Part shown: piece by piece, positions 46,201-54,358 of the stretch
Position numbering within the stretch: the stretch's first letter is position 1
Layout: every line of letters begins with the position of its first letter
Program-made: the position numbers and the translations under genes
The notes under the pieces: model-generated
Seen by the model: the letters and a program-made list of their open reading frames with translations, nothing else
What the model was told of the DNA's origin: nothing
Databases searched by the model: none
NCBI RefSeq assembly: GCF_030817175.1
Contig: NZ_JAUSYY010000001.1
Coordinates: 3,720,001-3,784,000, forward strand
DNA: 64,000 bases
Reading direction: 5' to 3'
Source: Agromyces ramosus
GTDB taxonomy: Bacteria; Actinomycetota; Actinomycetes; Actinomycetales; Microbacteriaceae

Positions 46201-47921
46201 CGGCGACCGGGCCCGGATACTCGACCTTCGACGTCGCACCGCGGCCCGGTGGCGGGCTGACCCACGCCGACGTGAGCCACGAGTCCCCCTACGGCGAGGT
46301 CCGGTCGTCGTGGAAGCAGCAATCCGGCCACGAGCTCAGCCTCGACGTGACCGTTCCGGCGAACACCACCGCGCTCGTCCACGTCCCCGCAGTCAGTAAG
46401 CACGCCGTGCTCGAAGGCGGCGTCGCCGCACACGAGGCGACGGGCGTCGAGTTCGTGCGGATGGAGGACGGAGCCGCGGTCTTCGAAGTCGGTTCGGGTA
46501 CGTACGCGTTCGAGTCGGATGACGTTCGCGGCCACATCGGCGAGGCGGCGGATGCTGCCGCCTCCGTCCACCGCAACGTCGCCGACCTCGTCGATTCGGG
46601 CGACGTGGACCGCAAGCTCGGCAAACGTCTGCTGACGCAGGCGTCCGCGCTCCTCCGCGCCGTCAACTCGAGTCGCGCACACACCGACGACGGCGCGACG
46701 GCGGAGGCACTCGACGCAGCGAGGACGGCCGCGGCCACGTCGGCGAAGCTCACGAAGCTGATCGAGGCCACGGCCGCCGACGGCTCGATGGCCACGGGCG
46801 ACGCCGAGGCACTACTCGCGTCCCTTCACCGGGTCGATGCGGCGCTGTCGGCGATGACGACGCTGCTCCTCGGCGTGTCCGTGTCGCTGGCGTTCGCCGA
46901 GGCCGAAGTGGTTCCCGGTTCCACCGCCATCCTGGAGGCGACGATCATCAACACCGGCGACTCGAGCCTGAGTCGTCCGGCCCTGACGCTCGACCTGCCG
47001 GCGGGCTGGTCGGCAACACCCGGATCCACCCCGCAGACCGTGGACCCCGGCGCATCGGCGGTGGTACCGCTGATCGTCTCGATCGGCGCCGACGAGCCGA
47101 TCGCCGACGACGTGGCGCTCGCCGGAGCGGTGACGTACCGCCGGGGCCAGGCCACGATCACCATCCCGGTGACGACGGTGGTCAACGTGGTGTCCCCGGT
47201 CGAGATCGTCTCGGTGCAGGCCGATCCGGCGGTGCTCGCGCATGCCGGCGACTCGACGACGGTCACGGTCACGATCCGCAACCGTCGCGCCGCGGCACCG
47301 CTGGCCGGCTCCGTGCGGTTCACGGCGCCCGACGGCTGGCGCCTCGATCCGGCGACTGCGCCGTACGCCCTCGCAGCGGGAGCCGAGGGGAGCGTCAGCA
47401 CTTCAGTGACGGCTCCCGCCGGCGCCGAACTGCCGTCCGGAACCGTCGGGGTCACCGCCGTGTACGGCGACGCCGAGACGCCGGGAGACCACGACCAGGT
47501 GCGCGTCACCTCGGAGATGAGGGCGTGGAACTTCGAGACCCCGGGCGACACCGAGGGCTGGGCACCGACGGGCCAGCTCACCGGCTTCACCGTCGCCGAC
47601 GGTGCACTTCATGCGACATCCACCGGCGGCGATCCGAACATGACCTTCATGGGATCGATGTTCCTGGATGCCTCGGCAGGAGCCGTGGTGGAGATCACGA
47701 TGACGTCGTCGATCCTGACCCAGGCGCAGCTCTTCTGGGGCACGGCCGCTCAGCCGGGCGCCGCCGAGAGCCGGAGCATCAGGCTCAAGGTCGAGGCGGG
47801 CGGGCCGTACGTGTACCGGGTGAGCATCCCGCCGCAGGGCAGTCCACTCACCACGTTGCGGTTCGACCCGCTCACCGCCCCCGGCGATATCCGGATCGAG
47901 AGCATCCGGGTGCTCCGCTAG
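43254..47921 (+). CDS. Secreted multidomain alpha-L-rhamnosidase (GH78) with NEW3-like and C-terminal beta modules
   Basis: A 1,555-residue exported enzyme. The signal peptide has a twin-arginine-like SRRTVV and cleavage near AFA-EV. An Fn3-like domain follows, then an inserted beta-sandwich (about 165-350), the rhamnosidase N-domain, and the (alpha/alpha)6 GH78 barrel with the acidic loop DTPARDERLGYSGD (about 672-685) and GATTTWERWDS (about 938-949) holding catalytic carboxylates. A helical Ala-rich spacer, two NPCBM-associated NEW3-like domains (about 1213-1300 and 1322-1415) and a final jelly-roll-like module (about 1424-1555) may bind carbohydrate. No sortase or S-layer anchor is seen. 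It removes terminal alpha-L-rhamnose outside the cell. GTG 43251 is an alternative start. Confidence 0.9.
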   Translation: MSWSIRELSRRTVVPALAALLAVSLAGTGTDTVAFAEVESGEVAVGTLAVNHLEDAIGIPTSPPVFSWQLEGRERGIVQSARQIQVATSADGFDDPDVWDSGRVEGRDSVNVSYDGEALEAQTEYHWRVRAWDGAGSPTEWSEPSRFETALAADAATAEAWDAEWIGGPPHGTLGVEWSDYTLRMRTSNITEALGIVFYADSTVSNTYMWQLSARGEPTLRPHSRVNGSWALLGEVPIPGEALPGGFAGEHEITIELADDTATTSIDGRVIDTRPIPLRSSGTLGFRSAQGESGDVEELTVTRDDETLFHTDFSDGVNPFAIGNVSDGRLRVSGVIENGVFTSEDRPLPLVRKDFDIDKPISSARLYSTALGVYTAEINGARVGDHELAPGWTDYSQLVQYQVYDVTELLQQGPNTIGVKLGTGWYAGHLAWVGPNRYGTDPAFLGRLEITHDDGTTSVVTSDGSWATTPGPIVDADILMGETYDFRREVPGWSEPGSASGWSAANVFTPAVGELQAQTDPPVRVTEERPVEAVTTPTDGVTIYDLGQNMVGWVRARLTGAPGDVLTIRHGEVLNPDGTLYTANLRSARATEKVTLGSDGTVEYSPSFVFHGFRYVEITGLASPPAAEDLTGIVVGTDNRRTSTFDTSDPMLNQLQSNIVWGVRGNFLSVPTDTPARDERLGYSGDLNVIVDTATFNHDAYAFLTKWLRDMRLRQAPNGALPGVAPGTEPGVGESNVSAGWGDAAVTVTHALWKQYGDTQVIDDNWQMMNDLLGFWTSVAQSGIVPEGHGIGDWLNLDDPTSNSLIATAYYAHDADLLSEMARATGRDEEADSLSALFDEIRAAFAARFIAADGTIDTGSQAAYTMSVGMGLVPQDRMVAVGDRLVEAIEARDWHLSTGFLGTPHLLPALSAVGRDDIAYRLLLEKEYPSWLYELTMGATTTWERWDSIRPDGSFQDPGMNSFNHYAYGAVGEWMYSSIAGITATGPGYSTFDVAPRPGGGLTHADVSHESPYGEVRSSWKQQSGHELSLDVTVPANTTALVHVPAVSKHAVLEGGVAAHEATGVEFVRMEDGAAVFEVGSGTYAFESDDVRGHIGEAADAAASVHRNVADLVDSGDVDRKLGKRLLTQASALLRAVNSSRAHTDDGATAEALDAARTAAATSAKLTKLIEATAADGSMATGDAEALLASLHRVDAALSAMTTLLLGVSVSLAFAEAEVVPGSTAILEATIINTGDSSLSRPALTLDLPAGWSATPGSTPQTVDPGASAVVPLIVSIGADEPIADDVALAGAVTYRRGQATITIPVTTVVNVVSPVEIVSVQADPAVLAHAGDSTTVTVTIRNRRAAAPLAGSVRFTAPDGWRLDPATAPYALAAGAEGSVSTSVTAPAGAELPSGTVGVTAVYGDAETPGDHDQVRVTSEMRAWNFETPGDTEGWAPTGQLTGFTVADGALHATSTGGDPNMTFMGSMFLDASAGAVVEITMTSSILTQAQLFWGTAAQPGAAESRSIRLKVEAGGPYVYRVSIPPQGSPLTTLRFDPLTAPGDIRIESIRVLR

Positions 47922-48019
47922 ACGTACCGTCTCGGCGAGACTTCCGACGCTGGGGCGATCAATCGGCCGAGATTCTCCATTCGGAGCGTCGATGTTTCCT
48001 CGCAGAGGCGTACCCTCGG

Positions 48020-48364
48020 TTGGCATTTCCGGTGCGGCGGCTGCTCGACGAGGTCATGGTCGGAGGCGACTTCGAGGCGCTTCCGGAACTCGTGGCACCG
48101 GAAGAGGTGGAGCCGATGCGGCGCTGGATTGAACCGTTCCGGCGATCCTTTCCGGATATTCACATGAGCTCAGAGCAGGCACTCTTGGTCGCGCGCCTTG
48201 CCCGACGCGTCGAAGCGGTGCTCCGGCTCGGCGAAGGCTGCCGAGCCGATGACACCGCGGTTCGCGGATGGCTCCTCCCGCGGCCGGTGTCGCACGACGC
48301 GCCGGGCCGGCGATCTGCGCGACCCGGCCTCAGGCGGCCTGCTGTGCGTCGCTCTCGCGCTTGA
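48020..48364 (+). pseudogene. SnoaL-like / ester cyclase remnant
   Basis: The plus-strand frame includes VRRLLDEVMVGGDFEALPELVAPE and FRRSFPDIHMSSEQ, which resemble the first helix and the FPDxH strand of SnoaL-like polyketide or ester cyclases. The usual linker and the C-terminal half are missing, and the frame then runs into antisense of the yceI-like gene. I read it as a decayed gene; it may be a short real ORF from TTG 48020. Confidence 0.4.
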
Positions 48365-48902
48365 TCGCCGAGATCTCGAACTCGAGCGTGATCTTCTCCG
48401 AGACGAGCCAACCGCCCGAGTCGAGCGCCATGTTCCACTCGAGTCCGTATTCACGGCGGTCGATGCGCCGAGTGCCCTCGAATCCGGCACGCAATGCGCC
48501 GACAGCGTCGGTCTCCACGCCGGTGAACTCGATCGGGATGGTGATCGGTTTCGTGATGTCGCGAATCGTCAGGTCGCCCGAGACCACGAGGGCGTTGTCG
48601 CCGACTTCCTCGATCCTCGTGCTCTTGAAGACGATGTCGGGCCACTTCTCCGCATTGAAGAAGTCGGCGCTGCGCAAGTGGTCGTCGCGTTGCGTGTTGC
48701 GGGTGTCGACACTGGCGACCTTGAGCACGATTTCGGCGGTCGACTTGGTCGTGTCCTCGAAATCGACGTGCAGGCTGCCGGTTACGTCGTTAAAGGCACC
48801 GCGAACATTCGCCACCATGGCGTGTTTGGCCGAGAAGCCGATGCGAGTGTGGGAGGGGTCGAGGTCCCAGTCGCCGCTCAGGTGTGGTCGGTTGTCGGTC
48901 AT
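48330..48902 (-). CDS. YceI family protein
   Basis: A 190-residue lipocalin-like protein: GDWDLDPSHTRIGFSAKHAMVANVRGAFNDVTG at the start, then DDHLRSADFFNAEKWPDIVFKST and LTIRDITKPITIPIEF, the diagnostic YceI strands. YceI proteins bind polyisoprenoids in a beta-barrel. There is no signal peptide, so it is cytoplasmic or released by other means. ATG 48902 has GGGGAGA six bases upstream. It sits within the glycan locus but has no evident link to it. Confidence 0.92.
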   Translation of the reverse strand: MTDNRPHLSGDWDLDPSHTRIGFSAKHAMVANVRGAFNDVTGSLHVDFEDTTKSTAEIVLKVASVDTRNTQRDDHLRSADFFNAEKWPDIVFKSTRIEEVGDNALVVSGDLTIRDITKPITIPIEFTGVETDAVGALRAGFEGTRRIDRREYGLEWNMALDSGGWLVSEKITLEFEISAIKRESDAQQAA

Positions 48903-49009
48903 GATCTCCCCACGGGTCGTTGCACGAACCAAAGCAGTCTCTCATCCCCGCACTGGCCGAATGCTCCACGGTGCCTGTGGCCGTCATCGTCCGTGATCGC
49001 GTTGCCCTG

Positions 49010-49849
49010 TCACTGGCGTTGGCGTTGGCGTGGCATCTCGTCGGTTGCCGCCGGAAGGAACCCACGGCCGATCCAGGTGGCCACGCGCTCGATCGAGACG
49101 GATGCCGCGGGCTCGTCTGGCCTGTTCAGGTGCCCGTGCGCGGTGCGGGCCTCCATGACGAGCTCGAGTGGCACGCCGGCTTCGACGAGCGTCGCGGCGA
49201 ACACCTCACCTGACACGCGAAGCTCGTCGATCTCGCTGTTGATCATGAGCACTGGCGGGAAACCCGCGAGGTCGGACGCGGCGGCTTCACCCGGCACCAC
49301 CGAGAGCGGTGCGTCGTCGACGGGTTTCCCGAAGTATCCCTCGTACATCGAGCGCACGCGGGCGGGCCCCGAGCGGTCGACCTCGGGGTTCGCGTCGAGG
49401 AGTGCTCGCAGCGCGGCATCCGGTGGCGGCTGCTCGGCGAGGAGAGTCGGGTAGGCGAGGAAGACGCCCCCGGGCAGTTGTCGTGGTCGCGTCTCGTCGG
49501 CGAGCATGCGCAGCACGGCACCTGTCACGAGGTTGCCGCCCGCACTCGCGCCGCCGATCGCGAGGCGCGCGGGGTCGATGCCGAGCTCGTCGACGTGTTC
49601 GAGCGTCCAGTGCCACGCCGTGAGGATGTCATCGGATGGCACGGGGTAGTGGAACCCGCCACCCGCGTGGCGATAGTCGACCGTGATGACCGAGATGCCG
49701 CGTTCGGAGAGCGCGCGTGCGACCCAGTCCGCCTCGGGCATATCGAGGTCGCCACCCGCGAATCCGCCACCGTGTGCCCATACGAGCGTCGGCTCACCTG
49801 CCGGGTATACCCGCACGAGTCCGTCTGCCGCGCCGAATGATTCACTCAC
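49010..49849 (-). CDS. Alpha/beta hydrolase (HSL/esterase type), coupled to the six-hairpin glycosidase
   Basis: A 279-residue hydrolase of the hormone-sensitive-lipase-like class: oxyanion motif AHGGGFAGGDLDM, nucleophile elbow GGASAGGN, an acid in NSEIDELRVSG, and the catalytic histidine in TAHGH. No signal peptide is seen. The GTG start overlaps the stop of the glycosidase gene (GTGA), so it is translated with it. A role in removing acetyl or other acyl groups from imported oligosaccharides is plausible inference. Confidence 0.85.
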   Translation of the reverse strand: MSESFGAADGLVRVYPAGEPTLVWAHGGGFAGGDLDMPEADWVARALSERGISVITVDYRHAGGGFHYPVPSDDILTAWHWTLEHVDELGIDPARLAIGGASAGGNLVTGAVLRMLADETRPRQLPGGVFLAYPTLLAEQPPPDAALRALLDANPEVDRSGPARVRSMYEGYFGKPVDDAPLSVVPGEAAASDLAGFPPVLMINSEIDELRVSGEVFAATLVEAGVPLELVMEARTAHGHLNRPDEPAASVSIERVATWIGRGFLPAATDEMPRQRQRQ

Positions 49850-52800
49850 TCGACACCCGCACTGAGCTGCGACGACCTCAGCCGCACCGACCCGCCGGCC
49901 TTGTACGGGCGCGTCACGGTGATCCCACTGCCCGTCAGCGTGATCTTGTCGCGCGTGACGAGCAGTTCGAGCCTCTTGCCATGCCAGTGGAGGTTTCTCA
50001 CCCCGACGCGCGTCAATGTCGATGGCAGGTTCGGCGTGATCACCAATGCATCCGGTTCGGCTTCGACTCCGACGAAGGCGTACATGAAGCTGGCAGGCGC
50101 CAGTCCACTCTCGGGGAATGGAATGTCCGTGCCGACCGACGTGCTCTTCGTACCGCTGTCGACTGTGCTCTCGCCGCGGAACAGTGGAGTGCCGCCGGAG
50201 ATATGGTCGGGTTCGTTCCAGCGATCGAGGATCGCGGTCAATCGTGCCCACGCGTCATCAGCGGATTGGTATCGGGCGCGTGCCATGACGTCGAAACCCG
50301 AGGTGTAGAGGATCGCCCCGCCGTCTTGCACCTGATGCTCCCACGGCACTGTGAGGTTTTCGAGGAAGAACCAGTAGCTGTTTCGGCGCGTGGTCGACCT
50401 CGGCGCGAACACCCACCTCGAGTAGATGTCCGCCGGGCCTTCGTAATGCTCACCCAGTGCCGCCAGGAATCGCGACCTGGCATCCGCGGCTGGGAGCCCG
50501 TCGGAGTACGCCTGTGCTCCCGGCACTGCGTTCATCGACGACCACCAGGCGAGTGAGCCTGTCACGTCGGAAACCTCTAGGTAGTACACGCCCGGTTGCT
50601 GCTTCGGAAGGTCGATGTGTGCCACCCCACCGTCGTCCCAGTTGCTGAACTGCCGATCTGCGACCTTGACCGGCGATGCTCCGTCGGGCAGACCCTGGTA
50701 CAGGGTCATCGTGAATGCGGCACCGCGTTCGCCGTAGGTCGGGAATCGCGCTGCGACGCTCGTGAAGGCGGCATTGGCCGTGAAGCTCTGCCCGAGAGTG
50801 TGCCCGGGCTGGACCTTCGGAGCCAAGCCGCCGCCTTCCATGAGCACGACGGAGTTCTGCAGTTCGGTGTGGCCGTGGTCGAGCCAGTCGAAGATTCGAG
50901 CGGCCTGGGCGTCAGAGGGGAGCCCGAACGACGCGGCCTCGAGGTTCACGTAGGTCGCGCCGTAGTCGTGGACGACGCCGTCGATGTCGATGGATTGGAT
51001 GTACCTGCCGTCTGCGTCATTCCAGAAGAGCTCGTTGTAGCGCTCCGCCACAACCGAGCGGAGCGCTCGCAGTTGCTTCGCCCGCTTCTTGTCGCCGACG
51101 AACTCCTCGAGTTGTGCCATCGCCTCGAGGGAGCCGTAGAAGTAGGCGTTGGCGTACGCGTCGAGGTGACCGTGCGACATGATGTCCCAGTAGTTCGAGG
51201 GCACCGCTCCGTCTCGTCCGCTGTGGTCGGGCGAGGTGATCGTGATGACGCCGGTGCTGCCGCCGAGCGAGTCCAGGTAGAACGCCATCGCCTTCCGTGT
51301 GCGCGGCAGCATCGTCGTGAGGAATGCGGAGTCGCCGGTCCAGGAGAAGTAGCGCCATGCGGCGAGGATGTACATCGCGTTCGAGGTGAAGTGCCTGCTG
51401 TCGTAGAGCTTCGGGTCGGGAAACGGCCAGCCCTGCGAATCCGGCCACGACCAGACGTACCCGTCGTCGTCGAGTTTGGTGTTCAGCAGGCTCGCCGACT
51501 GCTCTGACCTGCCCACGGTGCCGGTCCAGTCGAGGATGCGCCCCTCCCAGTCGGCCCAATCGGCGGCATGGCCGCTGAATCGAAAACTGAGTGCTCGTTC
51601 CCAATAGAACGTTGAGAGCTGTGTCGCCCTGAGTTCGTCGGAGGCGGTGAATACGGGGAAGACGTCGGGCAATTCGTCGGAGTGGGGGAGTACGTCGACG
51701 ACGATCGTGCGCGAGATCACGGGTGCCGGGTCGGTGCTGCCCGTGTTCAGCGACAGCGTCATCGAGTCGGCCGCCATCGCGCCGTCGAGGATCGGCTGAG
51801 GCGCCGTGAACCGCAGGTCGTAGGGGCCGGTCCCGGTTGCCCCGATCCACTTCGTGCCGAGCACCGGGTTCGTCCAGGCGGTACGGCGCTTCAACTGCTG
51901 CGACGGGATGTAATAGCCGTCGTCGCCGATGAAGCGACTGAACAAGACTCCGTCCGCGCCATCGATCGAGTACCCGTCCTTGACCCATGAGGTGTTCAGC
52001 GTCAATCCGAGGTCGGCACGCGCATCGCCCTGCCAGTGCAGCTCGTACGACATCTGCAGCGTTGGCCCGCTGAGGTCGAACTCCCACGTGGCGACTCCAT
52101 CGACGTTGTAGCCGACGACGTCGATCGTCATCGTGCGTCCGGTGAGCTGGTGGCGATCGGCGTATGCCGCACCCCCGACGTCGACCGTTGTACTGCCGCT
52201 CTGCGCCCACCAGCCCGGCGTGCCAGCGGCATGGGATGCTTCCAGGTAGTAGAGGCCGGCCGGCTGCGCGGGCACATCGACGTACGCCCACCCATTGTCC
52301 TGAACCGGAGCCACCTCGCGACTGCCGATCTCCGTCAGACCGTTCGCCGGGGTGCCCGAATAGAGGGTGAGCTTCATCGATGCGTTCGGGTCGCTCCACG
52401 TCGGGAATTGACCCCCCACGCGCGTGAAGCGATTCGCGGTTGCGGTGAAGGCCTGGCCGAGCGTTTGACCCGGATTGAGCGGAACCGGTGCGTTGAGCTG
52501 CGCCTGTCGGAGATTCTGCGCGGACGGGATCTGGATGCCGGCAAGGCTCAGTTTCGTCGTCGTCGTCGTCCAGGTGACTCCGTCGTTGAAACGGGCGTCA
52601 TAGAAGTCCGACTCACCGAGGAACACCGAGCTGAACGCGGTGGGTTCGTACCGGCCGCCGCCCGTCGGGTCGCACGCCACCCGGGTCAGCTTGCCGTATG
52701 CGCCCGAGAGGCTGACGAATCCGTTCTCCAACAGGTAGGTGGCTTCCTCCGACGCGGCAGCAGCCGCGCCCGGCGCCCGCCCCGCGAGGGCGCCAGCCGC

Positions 52801-52869
52801 GGCCGCAAGTCCCGCTCCCTTGAGGAACGAGCGTCGGCTCGCGGTGATGCGATTGTTGATCATGCTCAT
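49846..52869 (-). CDS. Tat-exported six-hairpin glycosidase-like protein with duplicated inserted beta-modules
   Basis: A 1,007-residue exported protein. The N-terminus has a twin-arginine signal (SRRSFLKG then an Ala-rich helix, cleavage near 40). An (alpha/alpha)6 toroid spans about 430-950 with DWADWEGRILDWTG, WSWPDSQGWPFPDPKLYDSRHFTSNAMYILAAW and NLTVPWEHQVQDGG, like six-hairpin glycosidases of the GH78/GH95/GH63 kind. A beta-module of about 95 residues occurs twice: at 131-224 (LNPGQTLGQAFTATANRFT, ending LYYLEASHAAGTPGWW) and at about 685-775 (VQPGHTLGQSFTANAAFTS, ending VYYLEVSDVTGSLAWW), the second inside the toroid. The substrate is unknown; context suggests a rhamnose-containing glycan. 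GGAG lies seven bases before the ATG. Confidence 0.8.
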   Translation of the reverse strand: MSMINNRITASRRSFLKGAGLAAAAGALAGRAPGAAAAASEEATYLLENGFVSLSGAYGKLTRVACDPTGGGRYEPTAFSSVFLGESDFYDARFNDGVTWTTTTTKLSLAGIQIPSAQNLRQAQLNAPVPLNPGQTLGQAFTATANRFTRVGGQFPTWSDPNASMKLTLYSGTPANGLTEIGSREVAPVQDNGWAYVDVPAQPAGLYYLEASHAAGTPGWWAQSGSTTVDVGGAAYADRHQLTGRTMTIDVVGYNVDGVATWEFDLSGPTLQMSYELHWQGDARADLGLTLNTSWVKDGYSIDGADGVLFSRFIGDDGYYIPSQQLKRRTAWTNPVLGTKWIGATGTGPYDLRFTAPQPILDGAMAADSMTLSLNTGSTDPAPVISRTIVVDVLPHSDELPDVFPVFTASDELRATQLSTFYWERALSFRFSGHAADWADWEGRILDWTGTVGRSEQSASLLNTKLDDDGYVWSWPDSQGWPFPDPKLYDSRHFTSNAMYILAAWRYFSWTGDSAFLTTMLPRTRKAMAFYLDSLGGSTGVITITSPDHSGRDGAVPSNYWDIMSHGHLDAYANAYFYGSLEAMAQLEEFVGDKKRAKQLRALRSVVAERYNELFWNDADGRYIQSIDIDGVVHDYGATYVNLEAASFGLPSDAQAARIFDWLDHGHTELQNSVVLMEGGGLAPKVQPGHTLGQSFTANAAFTSVAARFPTYGERGAAFTMTLYQGLPDGASPVKVADRQFSNWDDGGVAHIDLPKQQPGVYYLEVSDVTGSLAWWSSMNAVPGAQAYSDGLPAADARSRFLAALGEHYEGPADIYSRWVFAPRSTTRRNSYWFFLENLTVPWEHQVQDGGAILYTSGFDVMARARYQSADDAWARLTAILDRWNEPDHISGGTPLFRGESTVDSGTKSTSVGTDIPFPESGLAPASFMYAFVGVEAEPDALVITPNLPSTLTRVGVRNLHWHGKRLELLVTRDKITLTGSGITVTRPYKAGGSVRLRSSQLSAGVE

Positions 52870-53014
52870 CGGTTAGCTCCATTGCTCGATGTCGGTCTTG
52901 GCGTGTTGGGTGGCTGACGAGACGCTGCATCGTTCACACGGTGGACGTGCCTGCAGCAGCGACACCGCTTCCGGGTTGGGGCAGCGGTGGCGTTTGGTTG
53001 ATGGTCACAACCCG

Positions 53015-53030
53015 CATGAAACGTTTCATG
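53015..53030. promoter_or_regulatory. Strong LacI-type operator at the six-hairpin glycosidase promoter
   Basis: CATGAAACGTTTCATG is a perfect 16-base palindrome. It begins one base downstream of the minus-strand -10 box and covers the predicted transcription start. Confidence 0.85.
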
Positions 53031-53031
53031 A

Positions 53032-53060
53032 AGCCTATTCATGATGACCACGCCTGTCAA
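53032..53060 (-). promoter_or_regulatory. Promoter of the six-hairpin glycosidase gene
   Basis: On the minus strand a perfect -35 TTGACA (53060-53055) and TAGGCT (53037-53032) are 17 bases apart. The resulting 5' leader is about 155 bases. Confidence 0.75.
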
Positions 53061-53134
53061 CCACGTTGAGCCCCAGACGCAGCCTGACAGAGCGCCGCCG
53101 CCATGGTGTGCTCGCGAGTCGGGCGGTGCTCGAT

Positions 53135-53146
53135 TGAAAAGTTTCA
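53135..53146. promoter_or_regulatory. LacI-type operator upstream of the lacI-type gene
   Basis: TGAAAAGTTTCA lies about 75 bases before the regulator ATG and 118 bases centre-to-centre from the strong site at 53015-53030, close enough for looping or autoregulation. A TAGGAT -10 box for the regulator gene is at 53189-53194. Confidence 0.6.
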
Positions 53147-53221
53147 GTCATGAGTTGGAAGTGGGCAGGCGCCGGGGTCGTGGACTCGTAGGATGGGGTC
53201 AGTCGAGCGATCGGAGGAGCG

Positions 53222-54226
53222 ATGAGCAGGTCAGTCGGCATCCGTGAGGTCGCCGAGGCGGCTCGTGTGTCGGTTGGCACCGTCTCCAACGTGCTCAACA
53301 AGCCCGATCGAGTCTCACCGTCGACGCTCGCACGCGTGCAAGGGGTCATTGACGACCTCGGCTTCGTTCGCAACGACTTGGCGCGACAGCTCAAGATGGG
53401 AGCCGGCACGACGCTCGGCATGATCGTGCTCAACGTGGCCAACCCCTTCTTCGCTGACCTCGCGCACGCGTGCGAAGCGGCCGGCGAGCGGGCCGGGCAA
53501 ACGGTCGTCCTCGGTTCGAGTGATCAGCTCGAGGCTCGCGAGGAGCGCTACCTCGACGTCTTCGAGGAGCAGCGCGTTCGGGGCATGATCGTGGCGCCAC
53601 TCGACGGCATCACGAGGCGCATGCGCCAGCTCCGTACGCGCGGTATGCCGCTCGTACTCTTCGACATTCACGCCGATCGCGAGTTCTGCTCCGTCACCCT
53701 CGACGGCCGGGCCGGGGGCGAGCTCGTCGCGCGGCACCTGATCGAGTCCGGGCGCCGTCACATCGCCTTCCTCGGTGGTCCGCTCCACCAGGTCGAGGAT
53801 CGATGGCTCGGAGCGCAACGGGTCTGTGCCGAGCACCAGGGCGTGCGCCTCACCCACGTCGACACCGCCGATCAAACCATTGCCGAAGGTCGGGCCGCCG
53901 GTGCGATCATCGAGGCGATGCCGGAGAACGAGCGTCCAGACGCCGTGTTCGCGGCGAATGACCTGCTGGCGCTCGGCGTGCTGCAGGCGCTCGTGCTCTC
54001 CGAACGCATCCGCGTACCGCACGACGTCGCGATCGTCGGGTACGACGACATCGATTACGCAGAATCCGCAGTCGTTCCGCTCAGCACCGTGCGTCAGTCC
54101 ACCGAGCTCCTCGCCGAGCATGCCGTGCGACTGGTGCTCGACGAGGCGAATGACCCAGAGCATCAGCACGAGCAATTGAAGCTCGCGCCCGAGCTCATCG
54201 TGCGCGAGAGCTCCGCGGCGCGCTGA
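53222..54226 (+). CDS. LacI family transcriptional regulator of the rhamnosidase locus
   Basis: A 334-residue regulator. The helix-turn-helix and hinge read IREVAEAARVSVGTVSNVLNKPDRVSPSTLARVQ with the hinge at about 50-60. The periplasmic-binding-protein-like domain has GMIVLNVANPFFADLAHACEAAG, FLGGPLHQVEDRWLGAQ and FAANDLLALGVLQAL. It lies centrally among genes with TGAAACGTTTCA-type sites, so it is their probable repressor, released by a sugar (rhamnose or a rhamno-oligosaccharide; inference). GGAGGAG lies just before the ATG. Confidence 0.93.
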   Translation: MSRSVGIREVAEAARVSVGTVSNVLNKPDRVSPSTLARVQGVIDDLGFVRNDLARQLKMGAGTTLGMIVLNVANPFFADLAHACEAAGERAGQTVVLGSSDQLEAREERYLDVFEEQRVRGMIVAPLDGITRRMRQLRTRGMPLVLFDIHADREFCSVTLDGRAGGELVARHLIESGRRHIAFLGGPLHQVEDRWLGAQRVCAEHQGVRLTHVDTADQTIAEGRAAGAIIEAMPENERPDAVFAANDLLALGVLQALVLSERIRVPHDVAIVGYDDIDYAESAVVPLSTVRQSTELLAEHAVRLVLDEANDPEHQHEQLKLAPELIVRESSAAR

Positions 54227-54233
54227 CCGAAGC

Positions 54234-54262
54234 TTGACAGCTCTGCGGGGCGGCCCCATCAT
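54234..54262 (+). promoter_or_regulatory. Promoter of the exporter-type ABC gene
   Basis: TTGACA (54234-54239) is consensus; the -10 17 bases later is poor (CATCAT, 54257-54262). The LacI-type site 54273-54284 lies right at the predicted start. Confidence 0.5.
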
Positions 54263-54272
54263 GGCAGCACAG

Positions 54273-54284
54273 TGAAACCTTTCA
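54273..54284. promoter_or_regulatory. LacI-type operator before the exporter-type ABC gene
   Basis: TGAAACCTTTCA, one central change from TGAAACGTTTCA, lies about 85 bases before the start codon. Confidence 0.65.
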
Positions 54285-54358
54285 TTTCTGCAATTCCGGC
54301 CTGACGGACGCGAGCCGCAGTGCTCGACTCCCACGCTGGTCCCATTCTCGGAGTTGTT

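Noticed and set aside
49010..49035. Tandem GGCGTT repeat near the hydrolase stop
   Set aside because: Only about three units, encoding an Arg-Gln tail; no sign of function.
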